Positions 34,701 through 46,679 of a stretch of DNA of 64,000 bases are shown here, piece after piece. Where the stretch lies: the NCBI GenBank assembly GCA_008933995.1, contig WARS01000029.1, positions 9,061,107 through 9,125,106 of the forward strand. The letters are read 5' to 3'. The notes beneath the pieces were generated by a model. It was given only the letters and a program-made list of their open reading frames with translations, did no database searches and had not been told where the DNA came from. The DNA is from Datnioides undecimradiatus. Lineage: Eukaryota; Chordata; Actinopteri; Lobotiformes; Datnioididae. The stretch's first letter is position 1, and every line of letters begins with the position of its first letter. A program made the position numbers and the translations under genes.

Positions 34701-36369
34701 TTCAATGCTCACAATGCACGCAAAATATTAAACCATTACAGAAAGGATGAAGAAGAGATGCATTAATTTATATATTGACACAGTAGATGGGTATACACTA
34801 TTAGTTCATCATTCTGCTAAGTTATTCTTATTGTCTGCTGTTCATTGCTTACCTCAACTCTTTCCAGTTCTGTCTAAGAACGTTTTCATAATGAATGTAC
34901 AATGATCCAGGCAGTAACGTCGCTGAGCAGCAGAGAACATGTCTGGAATACAAGTCAGCCTTTTCCAAGGATTAGGACAAACATGCATGTATTTTGCCTC
35001 TCTGATCATAGTGCTGCTAAGGACTGAGCTGACCTTTAAGGTTTGGGTAAGACAGTAATTTGAATGTTGCCGAGACATTGCAACAGCGATGGCTTCATTT
35101 CCATTCAGACTCCGTTACTCATTCAATGTTGAATGATGGCATAATTATGACTGCAGTGGTACAGATTGTGGGCAATGATTAATTAATGGAGTGTGTACAG
35201 TATGTGTATATAAATGAGCATAAATGTGCACAATGCATCTGCATTGGGTAGCGCATAAAAGCACAAATGCGTATGTGGCATGTGCACGTGTGATATGTCC
35301 ATGCTTGAGCTTTGCGTGTCTGTTTGTACATGTTCTTTAGCGTGTGAATGCAAGTGAGAGGAAGATGTGAAGCTGTAGTCACACATCTGCTGTCAAATAT
35401 TGAAGCAAAACCATTGAAAGCGATGAGGAAAGAAACAATAATGAATGGGATGCCTCGCACATTTAGAAGACGGGTCTGTGGGACAACTTACATGTTCAAG
35501 GATAAGTACATTGATCCAAAATTCATCTTCGGCTTCGTTTAGGATAAATGCTGTTAGCAGTATCATTCTGCAGTATAATGTGCTGGTGTCTGATACTGTT
35601 TCATCCTGCCATTACATCGAAGCTGAGATAATGAAAACTTGTAGCGACTCAGAAGCTAAATGGTGACTAATCTACCAATAAAATGGCATCTTACCTCCAT
35701 AATTTGATTTATTTCACGAAATTAAGGATGTCAGTGAAGGACATAACCTTAAAAGTACGAAACAATGGGATATTGGTTTAATTTGAAGGGTAGCACAAAG
35801 AGCGCAGCGTGGTTCAAAAATCAGTGTTTTTACTGCTGTGCCTCTTTTTAAATTGAAAGTCTGGCAGTTTCGATGACCAGACTGTTTATGTCATGTAAAA
35901 TATACACTAATGTAACCCATAACCTGCTGTTTAGCGTTACGAGGGACTAGCTGCAGCAGCTTTATAATCTGTGTGTTTTTATTTCATTCAACACACACAT
36001 TCCTACATGCAGCATTTCACTTTCACAGTACCTGGTGGGGAGAAGGTGGGAGTGAGCTCTAAAGGACGAGAGATTTTGAGGTCTTGCATTTTGCTCCATG
36101 TGCCTTGTAAAAGGTTATGTGCTTCCCAGTTGCCCATTGTTAGAAAAAAATCCAAGCTTTTGTGTAAAGCCATCATACTGTTTACAAGTAGGTGTATGTA
36201 CAAAGAATGGAGAGGGGAGGACGGAAATGTCAGAGAAATGTCAAATGCCTGCTGGCTCTGTCCATTGTATTTCTCTAGCTGAAATGTTCTCTCCAGGGAA
36301 GAGGGTCCTGGCCAGAGTGACTGTGGCGGTCCAAGGTCACACTTGTTGGTGACTTAAACAAAAAAAAAG
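31761..36369. other. unassigned non-coding sequence
   Basis: About 4.6 kb with no supported gene or named repeat. The part at 35,090-35,200 (ATGGCATAATTATGACTGC, GCAATGATTAATTAATGG) is rich in homeodomain-type AT cores. This is noted only as weak enhancer-like composition. Confidence 0.45.
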
Positions 36370-37020
36370 CAATAATGCGGTATGAATAGATTAAGCGAGA
36401 AACAAGAAGGGGTTAAGGGAAGGATTCATAAATTATTGACTGATGAATTGACAGAGGAATACTATTATGGTTCAATAACAATGGGGGGCAAATGACTGAT
36501 AGAGAGATGAAGGGGTGAATGAGAAGATGGTTGATAGAACAATGGGTAAATGAATCAGTGAGCTGACTGACAGATGGATACAGCAGCTAAAGAGTAGGAG
36601 TATTTATGAATGGGCAGATAAATGTATGAATAAGTGGAAGGGATAAGGTTGGACAAATGGACAATGGATGGATGAATGAATATAAATAAGTTCTGTTGGA
36701 TATGAACGGAAGTTAAGGGTTCAAAAGTTCATTGATGCATGGTTAATAAATGCATGAATTGATGAATGGAGGGATTGTTGATGTTTGTTGATATGATATT
36801 TCTGTTGATAAATACATAAAGGATGGACAGTTACATGATTTTCTTAAAAGCATGGGATATATGAAGTGGAGGAGAGAGCAAAGGAGTGGCTAATTGATGG
36901 ATGTCTAATGGATAGGATGTGACTGAATATAGTGACTGGGACTGGGAGGTTGATGGGAGGACGGACGAATACAGTATATTGACAGATGGAGATGAACAAA
37001 TGAATCCAGCTGCATGATAG
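36370..37020 (+). repeat. decayed tetranucleotide repeat region (TGAA/TGGA/TGAT)
   Basis: Over about 650 bases the plus strand is dominated by four-base words such as TGAA, TGGA, GATG, GAAT and ATAA. Short near-perfect patches remain, such as GGATGGATGAATGAATATAA (36,665-36,685). Pyrimidine runs and C are rare. It looks like an old expanded (TGGA/TGAA)n satellite that has lost register through point mutation. Confidence 0.65.
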
Positions 37021-37084
37021 ATGATGGAAATTATTTTTTATTGCACACAACCAATATCACAAATCAAGCACCTCTCCACACACC

Positions 37085-37420
37085 CCTCTCATTGCTGCCT
37101 CCCCTTCCATTGGCGACATCCGACGGCAGTGAGAAATTGCCTCTCTTCTTTTGATTTGCTTGTTTGTGGGGTGCTAATTTATGGCTTAATCAATTATCCA
37201 TTAAAGCCTCTTTCACATAAAGACTAGTGATGGTAGTTGCCAGCAATACTGTTGTGCTTAATATGCATTAGCGTGCCTATCATCCCCCACTTCCCCCTTT
37301 ATCGTTAATGGGCCGAGGCACTGTTCCAGCTTTTATTATGTGTCATGCATCTGTGGATTTTTCTCCCCTTCCTCTTGCTTAATGGCTTAAACTGAAGAAC
37401 AGTACTGCACTAAATACTAT
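37085..37420. promoter_or_regulatory. candidate conserved non-coding element rich in homeodomain sites
   Basis: A non-repetitive block with many clustered AT cores: GCTAATTTATGGCTTAATC, ATTATCCATTAAAGCC, CTTAATATGCATTAGCG (ATGCATTA, POU-like), TCGTTAATGGGCC, GCTTTTATTATGTGTC. C-rich spacers (ATCATCCCCCACTTCCCCC) lie between them. This is the most enhancer-like stretch in the window and has no open frame or transposon feature. Function and conservation are inferred. Confidence 0.4.
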
Positions 37421-39522
37421 GTATGAGATCTCCATTGTAAAGTGACACATCATGTAATGCAGTACCACCACAATTACTGAAAGTGACAAGAACAGATTCA
37501 GTTGTTCTGAAACTGTAGATTATCATTTATCACCACATATGCCAGAACCCAGAGAAGGTCTTGTTATAGGTCAGATGATTAACAAAGCCACTTTTGGATT
37601 TTCACTCTAAGAGTAAACTTGATTACATTGGGTACCATTAAGCCAGAGTCAGTTTTAGATCCCAAAACAAGAGGTTTTTCAAGAGACATAAACCATTAAC
37701 AAGAAAATAAAATCTGACTTAATAGAAAATAACAACGAAAAGCTTTGTCACACAAAAGGTAGTTACAGTTACAGTGTGCAAAAATACTACTAAGTTAGTA
37801 GTCATTCCAAGATTATATCAGAAACTACAATGAAAAATGTGCAACCAGAATTCTTGGTAGATAATTATCAAAGATACTCTATGTAAATTATGAGGAAGAT
37901 GAGTTCAAATGACCAAACACTGAAGGTTAAAATGCAAAAGAATTGCAAACAGAATTAGCATACTAACCAATTAAAATGGCAAAATGAGTGATGGCTGAAA
38001 AGAAGGAGGCACTCAAGTAAACAAAGCACAATAAATATGAAAGAAATAATAATTTAGATTATCATCATAGCCTCAGGCTGGAAAGCTTAGGAGGCTCCAA
38101 CCTGCAAGCCTTTACTGAGAGTACAGTTAACATGAAGTGCAGCAGCACATGGAACATTGGTTTCAGTCACTGACTGAGCAAGGACACTACAGGAGGAATG
38201 GAAGAGGAAGATCGAAGTTTTGTAGGTCTTAATGTGCCAATGTGCCAAACACGGAGTTGTAGGATAATTTGCCCTGTTGTGATGTCATGGAGTCAGAAAC
38301 ATGTTAACCGGTAGTTTCTTCATTTACAGTAGTTCAAAATAAAACATTAGGTAGGCATATCAGTGACCTTGACAATACATGAACATCTTGGAAAGATGCT
38401 CCACCTTCAGAGGACACATGCACTGCAAGTTTTCATTAAATTACACAACAGATCAGCCTAGCTATGTGCAAGCCATCTAACTAAGAGTTAGTCCACTCAC
38501 TGGCTCCTACTGTGAGTCTGTTATTTTCTTAGATTTTGGCAAACAGCAATTCATGAAAGCAACAACCCAACCCAACCAATTACAGAAAACTGTCAGATCT
38601 GCTTTGTACTTGTCAGACTCATGCCTCAACTGGGATTTTCACCCAAATGAAGTTTGTTAAAGATTGAGGACACAAGAAACTGTCCATTTAGGGATCAGTT
38701 TTTGATTTGTAGTGGTAAGAAAACACAATTTGCAAATACTCCTGCAGAACATTTCAATATTTGTAAAAGTCAATAGCTTTCACCATGTATGGCATGTTGA
38801 ATGCAACCCTCTGAAGGCCCTGCTGTTTCCCATTCCAACCATCTAATCAGGGAATGAATTGCTCCTGGAGAGCCAGGTGAATGCTTTTAGCTACCTGGTA
38901 GGACAGAAAACCAGCAGCACTCTTAGTCCTGAGGGTAAGGGTTCACAACCACAGTTGTTTGACAGTCTGAGTGGATTTATAAAATATGCTGAATCTGAAT
39001 ATGTAATGTGCAGGGTATTGTATACTTTGCACTATCCTGCAGAGATGGAAAGAGCTCAAGAATATTATGCTCTAATATAAATAAAAGCACTTTATATTAA
39101 GTGTGACGTAAAACTGTACTTAGATTAAATTAAAAAGTAGGTCAGTCAGCATGAACTACACTGTGCCTTCTTTCTTTTCTTCTCCATGTCTTTTTTTTAT
39201 TAGACTTCTGTTCTTCCCCTGTAACCCTGTAATAGAGGCAATTTGAAATGTAGCAATACAAGTACAATACAAGTACAAGACAAAAATAAAATAATAAAAA
39301 ACTAAAAATATATGATAGGAAATTTAATTTCTTACTTCTGTCCCTGTTGTCCTGTAGCTCTAATTTGCAGTAACACTTATTATAAATACGATAAAATCAC
39401 CAGTATGCTAAGTAGGCCAAGGTTTCTTTTCATATCACGAAATATCTGCATTGCATTGGCACACTTGTCCATGCAATGCAAACATTTTAATGATTAAGAG
39501 TATTGAAAAAGGATGCCTCCTG
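37421..39522. other. unassigned non-coding sequence
   Basis: AT-rich sequence, no supported gene, no repeat recognised. Confidence 0.5.
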
Positions 39523-39646
39523 TATGTGCACAGTGGCAGTCAACAACAGGCATATTTCAGCACTAAGCTGTCACCAGTGTTTACGCTCTTATGAGAATGG
39601 ACTTAGCACTAAAACATGCCTATTGTTGACTGCTGCTGTGCACATA
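39523..39646. mobile_element. short hairpin MITE (124 bp) with TA ends
   Basis: The left arm 39,523-39,567 and right arm 39,602-39,646 are 45-base inverted copies with 7 mismatches. They enclose a 34-base loop. The ends read TATGTGCACAG and CTGTGCACATA, which fits a TA-targeting Tc1/mariner-type miniature element whose outer TA is the target duplication. All seven differences between the arms are transitions. There is no coding sequence; a transcript would fold into a long stem-loop. Confidence 0.8.
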
Positions 39647-40070
39647 AAGAAGCACTAAATCACGCTTTTGCAAGTGCAGACATCCTCCATAATATCCATG
39701 AGTCTGCACCTTTTTCATATTCATTAGGCTTAGAGTTGCGAGTGCCAGTCTTTTGTGTAACATGTTAATGAGAAAATATTTTACTTCTGACTCACACAGT
39801 GAGGCTGCAGCTCTGTCAGTTAGCATTTGACTACATGAGCTGAGGAGCTGACTGGGTTCAGGTAAACCATTATTTTCAATGGTTAAAAACACAGTTGAAT
39901 AATTTGTCCAGGAATAGCTTGACACATCTAAACAGCAGCTACAATGATGCATAACTAGGGGATTCAGAGGAATACCGCCTCATGGTCTCTTTAAAAATGC
40001 ACATAGATTTTTATTTCCTCCAGCAAATGCTAGAATGGAAATATAGTTGTAGTTGTGTGGAAGTATAGTG

Positions 40071-40104
<34 letters not shown>

Positions 40105-41964
40105 TATATTAACACCTTTGGCCAGAGAGTGACACAGACGGAAATAGTTTGACAGCTGATTGAAAATGAAATTTGATGCAGGTATTCATGAAGGATCAAT
40201 GTGAGTGAATAACTATTTACATTAAGGATAATACGCAGGCCTTTCTGTCAAACAGTTTTCATAGGGGCTATTTGTTTGGTAGAAGATAACTTGGATTATA
40301 CTGCCAATCATGACAGTCCTAAATATGCAAATAGTCCTAAATACATTATATATTACAAATTATCAAGGGTCACAATTTTCAACTGATCCAATAAAAAAAT
40401 AAAAAAGGACCCAGGGATCTAAAGGTGACCCAGTCAGCCTGAACTTTATAACATATCCATATTCCAACTACAGGGTAGTTACTTTTAAAAATCATGGTCC
40501 CTGACATGCAGTAATGCCCTTGCAAACTACCATCACATTTACAAATGCTCCCTCAGTCTCTAATTGCTGTTGCTTGTTTATATTGGTGCACCCTCTATCA
40601 CATAAGAACCCTCCAGAACTCTTATTACTAGTAGTAGGTCAGTAACCCTTTTTACCCAGCACCTCTCATCCCCCATCCATTTGTCGCATTTGTCACAGAT
40701 GACCAGGTACTCACAGCATTGCCACTCAACACTCAGTATGTCTGGCAGGCAGAGAAGGTGTAAAGACACTAGGCACACATAGAGAAAGGTCTGGCAGGAA
40801 AGGATGCACAGCAGACATGACATGACAGCCTTCCTAAAACTCCAAATGGGATGATAATGTGAAGAGGCATTGTCTTAGCCACTGACTCTCAAACCTACTT
40901 CAGATAGCTGCAATAATTGGTGCTGCTGCAGCAACTTGTGTGAAATGTATACAGTTGTGTTAAAGAACAATTATGTCAAGAACATCGTATTAAAAAATAC
41001 ACAGAGAGACTGCGTGTCTGGTCTTCTTTAAAGTATTTGATTGGAAAAAAGCAGAGTAGGAGTAGTAGTAGCATGGAAACACACTTTAAGACTAAAAACA
41101 GGATCTGAAAGTTCAACAGTATTTAAATCAGAACATTAAAGAACGTTGAGCACTAAGAAGGTTTCTGATGTTTTTCAGATACTGATAAGACTGTGAAGAT
41201 GTAAAGAAATACAGCATTCGGGTATTGAAAAGTATCCAGACAAAAATTCACTACACACACACATGCCTCTGGCACCCCAACCTTAAAAGCTCACACACAA
41301 ATACCCAAACATCACCACTCCACACAATGTGATATCCATAACATCTTCCATCTATCATCAGGGAGGCTGCTGTCTTCTCCCCAGTGCCAGTGTTTTCACC
41401 AGTTATTAGGATCCAGTGGCAGGTTCAGGGAGAACAAGGGTAGATAGGGTGAGGAGGTTTTAAGACTGGGTGAATTTGATTGATAGATGGGTTACTGCTA
41501 TGGGGGGGCTCACAGATCTTCACATTTTCAGCACTTTTCATGGATGATAAAGCTTAGGTGATAAATAAAAGAAGAGGTTGCAATGCCTCTGCTTATTTAA
41601 TATTGCTGATGTGGTGCTGGCTGATGGAGGCTGGAGAGTGACCTGTGTAACCTTACATATCAGCTGGCGTGGGATGACGATCTTGGGAACATAAACAGTT
41701 ATTTATCCAGGTGCAGCAGGATGTCATGGTGCAGTGAGTTCCAACCATGTGTCGCTGAGGCCCAGAAGTCTGCAGGTTTTCACTGCTGTTAAATACTGCC
41801 ACCAGGAGTGCATAACCAGTTCAACTGAAGTGTTGAATGATACGCAGAGAGCTGCATGGTATGTGGATAGGGTCCACTGCATTTGTGGGATGTCCTTAAA
41901 ATACAAAGGTTCCAGTTTGTCCTCAGGAGACAATTAAACAATAACAGTTACAAATATACACATT
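39647..41964. other. unassigned sequence with a GT array
   Basis: Contains the microsatellite at 40,073-40,102, listed separately. Otherwise no gene or named repeat is seen. Confidence 0.5.
40073..40102. repeat. (GT)15 microsatellite
   Basis: Perfect GT array of 30 bases preceded by GTATAGTGTA. Confidence 0.97.
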
Positions 41965-42345
41965 TTACACCATGCTAAAAGCCTGGCCCTAGGGATGGTA
42001 TTGTCTTTTGGTCAGTTGACCCATCACTTCATGCCAGACTGAAATATCTGAACAACTATTTAGTGACTGCCATGAAATTTTTTGTGTTACTCGCATATTC
42101 ATGTGTTTTTTTTGTACATACATTCATTGTATCCAGAGGACGAATTTATTTGGCTTTAATAATAACTTTCCCCTTGTACAACCATGAGGATGTTCATGGA
42201 AAAGTCCCAATAATTACTATTATTATTATTATTATTACTAATTATTGGATTGCTGTTAAATTTTGTTCCACAATCCATGTCCCATTCAGGATGCAGGTAG
42301 GTAACCATGCTTAGCATAAGCATGTTAGTATATTGCCTGATAACA
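41965..42345 (-). repeat. teleost 'GCTAAC / ATGAATGTC' dispersed repeat, copy C
   Basis: On the minus strand it runs from a GCTTATGCTAAGCATGG head (near 42,305-42,325) through 'GGGACATGGATTGTGGAAC' and 'AACAGCAATCCAATAATTAG'. It continues to 'AATTTCATGGCAGTCACTAA' and GTTCAGATATTTCAGTCTGG (42,053-42,034), and a tail with 'GGCTTTTAGCATGG' near 41,969. It holds two tandem versions of the ATGAATGTC-type unit, as copies A and B do. A small (TAT)n array at 42,218-42,237 has grown within it. Confidence 0.65.
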
Positions 42346-43194
42346 CCAATGTCATGACTGTAGAATGTTTTTAATATTTTCATTGCATTTTTTTTCAATA
42401 CTAAAAAATGGTATGCACTCATAATTAAATGTAAAATTATGTCACCACAAAAGCATCCCAAATAGAGGCATAAAAGACTGTGCAATTGTGCAGAGCCAAG
42501 TTTTAGTGGTACCTTAAGTCTAGACAGACATCCATTCATTGTTGTATTTGAATGAATCACTGTTCATCCAGAAAGCTGTGTGCTATTGTGTATGTGCAAG
42601 TGTGCCTGCAAGTTACGTGTGTGTTAAACAGTGGGGGAGAATGCCGCTGAGGCCTTCATACAACTGGGCAAAATGGCTCCTATTATCCTCACTGTGACTG
42701 CCTCACAAGTGTGTGTGTGTACATCACTGCTGGATACCTTTCGCCAAGAAATCCTCCTCATGTTGGAGACAAAGATCCCCACCAAGCCACAGCAAGGTCT
42801 GGTGATCATGTTGAATGATACAGGAGCTTATCTTGCTCTTGTTTCAGATTCAGGGACCAGAATAACTCTACTGTTTCTTTAATTTGGTTCATTTCTCATG
42901 TCTTTAACTCCCTTAAGACACAGAATAATAACACACTGAAGTTATTATGTCAAATAGCTTGCTGTACTGTAGCATTTTCTCCTGTACCTCCCCTCAATTG
43001 GAACCTGGCTTCATCTCACTGTTGCTAATGATGATGTGAGGGAAAAACAGCAGCAAGTTAGTCATTTGTGTATGTGTGTTAGTGTGTGTAGAAAAAACAC
43101 CCCTTTCTAAGCTTTAGGCAATGCACACACACTTTCATCAGTAGAGGAAAAACAGATTTGCATGTAGCACATTAGTGAAAAAATGTACATAAAA
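42346..43194. other. unassigned non-coding sequence
   Basis: No gene supported. The frame at 42,631-42,882 (83 codons, plus) has no recognised domain. Confidence 0.45.
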
Positions 43195-43199
43195 GGTAT

Positions 43200-43702
43200 T
43201 GTCGTGTTTGTTGATCTGAGAATGGAAGACAGACTCACAGTTTACAAAATTTATTAAAAAATAAAAGAGTTGAAGGTTCAGGTTACACACAGCTGTGGAC
43301 CTCCGTCTGCTGGGTGCACCGCCCAGAAAGAGGATGCTATTCCAAGTTAACAACAGTCTTTATTATGTGTGTGTCTATGTGTGTATAATTGTGATTGGCT
43401 AAACAGGTGGGGAGTAGCCATGGTTTAGACTTAGCTCTCCCTTCGTTGGTGCACTCTTGGCACATGATCTCCTTCAATCAGGCTTCTTCGTCTTCATGTG
43501 AAAACTCCTCCCTGTCTCCCTGTTTCTGAGCTATCTGTGTCTCTGAGACATCTGCCTCACCCTGACCTTGAGTTCTGTTCTGCCGCTACTATCTTGCAAA
43601 ACAAGAACTGTACCCTATGTGTTGTTCAGTTCTTTGTGTGTGTGTGTGCGTATGTGTGTAAGCGTGCTGCTTAGCTTCCAGAGTGCTCAACTTTATCATA
43701 CA
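43200..43702 (-). mobile_element. probable solo LTR of an old endogenous retroelement
   Basis: A 503-bp block begins TGTCG and ends ATACA (TG...CA ends). It is flanked by GGTAT at 43,195-43,199 and at 43,704-43,708, one base off the right end, which is consistent with a target duplication. Read on the minus strand it has LTR-like order: CCAAT (43,398-43,394), then TTATACAC (TATA-like, near 43,388-43,381), then AATAAAG (near 43,364). A polyadenylation signal AATAAA follows at 43,255-43,250, about 50 bases from the end. There is no gag, pol or env sequence beside it, so if real it is a solo LTR left by recombination. The family is not identified. Confidence 0.5.
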
Positions 43703-46649
43703 TGGTATTAGTTCATCGTGGCACGGAACTAATACTTGAGACCTTCTGCTAAGGAGCACTACAGCTCTGTATAAGCACAATGCAATGTGTATATGTGTTT
43801 TAATATGTCTGAGTATCGTATGGGTTATTGAAAACTCAAACTAAAGCATTAATTCCTGACAGTATTTTTTAAATAACGTGAAATACTGTGTAAAATAATG
43901 TACTAATTATTTATTATTTATAGAAAGCAAGACTCAAATATAAAGGTTTTCTGCAGTGACACTATTGAGGGGTTAAGCTATTCCTAGTTATTTATCCAGA
44001 TTGAGACAAATTATGCCTGTATGCAGATGATATATCACTATACATTACAAACCCAGTTTCACCTCTATGTAAAGTTCACTCAGCATTATGTCAATTATGT
44101 CATTACAGGCCATCATTTTTCATGTTTGATTGGTTGTCATTCTTTAGGCAGGTAGGTCTTTTGTAATATGAGGCAGTCTGAAAGCACCGAGTGGTAGAGA
44201 TATGAGAATGGCCATTGCTAGTTTCAGTGAGACTTTGACATTGAAGGATGGCCCTCATCCATGAAGTTTTTCCATTAGTTTTTCCTGCCTCTATCTTTTT
44301 AGTAGTTGTAGCTGGTACTGCCATACAGTTTTGTGGTAACTAAATATCATGAAACTAACAACTTATCTTTTTATTAGAATAACATGTGTGACAATTCCAT
44401 TAAAATATGTTCTATATCCCACAAACAACACAATGGCCAAATGCTGACACATTTTTGAGGGTTTTTAGGGTCAAAAACTGCATAGTTAAGCTCCACAATA
44501 GCATGTGTTGTCAGTATTCAAACTCTCCAGATTATTCCTTTGTACATATTATATCCGGTTTCCTATTCAGTCAGTCTGTTGAGAGTTCATGACCAACTGG
44601 TTTCTTGTCTCTAAAAGTACTTTCTTACTGTAATTTTTTTCTCTTGAGAAGTTTCATTTTTTATATAAATGTTTTAGAGTTTGATTTATTAAACAGTACC
44701 TATTCTATCAGAAATTGCTCTTCAACTGTGTATTAGCTAGCTGGCCTTTTCTTTATTTAGTGATCTGAATATAGCAGGTAGGATCAAATGATGCTTAATG
44801 ATACTAATATTCAGTTCAGTTGCTGCTGATATGGAAACCCAGGATCTTTGCCCATCATGGCACATACATTAACTAGATTAATGGTAATCAGTGTAAAGCC
44901 TAAGTGTGACATAATTATGGTGTAACAATCATCCTTGCACATCCTTTCTACAGTCATCTGTGAAAAAGCTTTAAAACAAATTTATTCAGGACAATGTGCA
45001 AGTACAGAAAGAAGACATGAGGGTGGGGGAGATGTGATCCAGCCCTACTTAAACCACCGACAGTAAAATAGAGAAGCAAAACAAAGAAGTAGAGGTAGGA
45101 AGAGAGTGAGGAGAAATGGAAGAAAGACTGGCAGGTAAAGATAAAGCAAGTACTCCTCCCTGTTTTGCAGTTACAGCCATTGAGAAGTTAATACTCAGTG
45201 GGGTCAGATGCAATCTTTTTAATGCGTCTCCTTCCAGTGCCCCACAGGTGGACCCACACGCACAAACACACCTGCTCTCTCTCTTTCTTTTACACACACG
45301 CAAACAGCGAAGAAGGACAAGAAAGGTTACAAGTATAGGGCTTCACATGCAACAATACTCAGTCCCTTAGGCCTTTGGTCGGTGACCCTGAAAACAACTA
45401 CGGCATAGGAAAACACAATAGACACACACACAAGTAACATCTGTCTGTTACTCACACATGCAAACATCCCCTCACAAACACATACACACGCATCTGTCAC
45501 TACAAACCTCAGTAAAAGAGAAGGTCACTGAAACAATGTGAAAAATCATTCAACTGTGATCAGATGCTCTTTCATAGCACAACGGCTCTTCATGGGTCAT
45601 TTTTATTAATGTTTTTAAAAGTCCAGGTACACTGATAGCACACTGGTTTAAAAGTCGATACTTGCGCTGTGCTCCTTTCCTCCCCTTCCTCTGTCTTGGT
45701 TCCCTATCAGGCAACGCCCCAGTCAACGAATCCTTTTTTTTTTTTTTTTAAGTGTTACCATGGAAACTGTGTGGGCATCTATATCAAGCAAGATAGCTGA
45801 AGCAAAAATAAGAATGTGAAAGAGAGAGGTATATATGGCAGAGATACGGGTGTTTGTGTGTGTCAGAGGGGATTGAGAAGTGGGGTGTAGCTGCAAACAC
45901 TGAAACACGATTAACTCACTGGCTATACTGCTGCTCAGCTGCAAAGCAAGCATTACTGTCTGCATAACTTACATTTATATATTCTAAAACTAGTTAATCC
46001 CATAAATATATAGATAACTTTTTTCGAATCAGATGCCAGATCCAGTTGATTGAAAACAAACATTAGGTGAATATAGAAAAGAACATGAAAGCGTTTTTCT
46101 TAATTAATGGTAATAATAATGAGAAATGGGTCAACTGCTAAAAAATATAATTCCTCATTTCCTGATCTAATCTTTGTTACAAAAATAAAATAATTTCTTT
46201 GCATCAAAAGAATGCCTGCAGCCAATAGGAAAGGCATATTTTCAAAAGTCCCCAGTTCAGGCCCTTGGATCAGGCCTGTGAGAATATTCAAGACATGACA
46301 GGTACAAGATTTATAATCCATAAGTGTAAATAGGAAATACATGACTGCTTACTCTGGCCAGCTCTTGATGAGCTTAAGGAAAGAGCAGTAATATAACAGG
46401 TTATAATAACAGTACCCCTGTGGTCTGTGGGTGCAGGGTGGCCCAAAGGAGAGGTTCATTCACAGCCTGGATGATTTCCCTAATGGAATCCCAGTACATG
46501 GTAGGTGCCCATCAACACCACAGCCTTCCTTTGGCTTTTGAATTGCAGAGGAGTAAGTCATTTGCTTAGTCTCACTCTAACATTAGCTGATGAAAGAGCC
46601 ATTACTCCACCTTGGAAAAAAGTCAAGAAAACCTACTACTCTGAAGACA

Positions 46650-46679
46650 GGCTGTAATCACTGTGGCTGTAATCACTGT
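46650..46679 (+). repeat. 15-bp tandem duplication
   Basis: GGCTGTAATCACTGT occurs twice in direct succession (46,650-46,664 and 46,665-46,679) with no differences. Confidence 0.95.
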
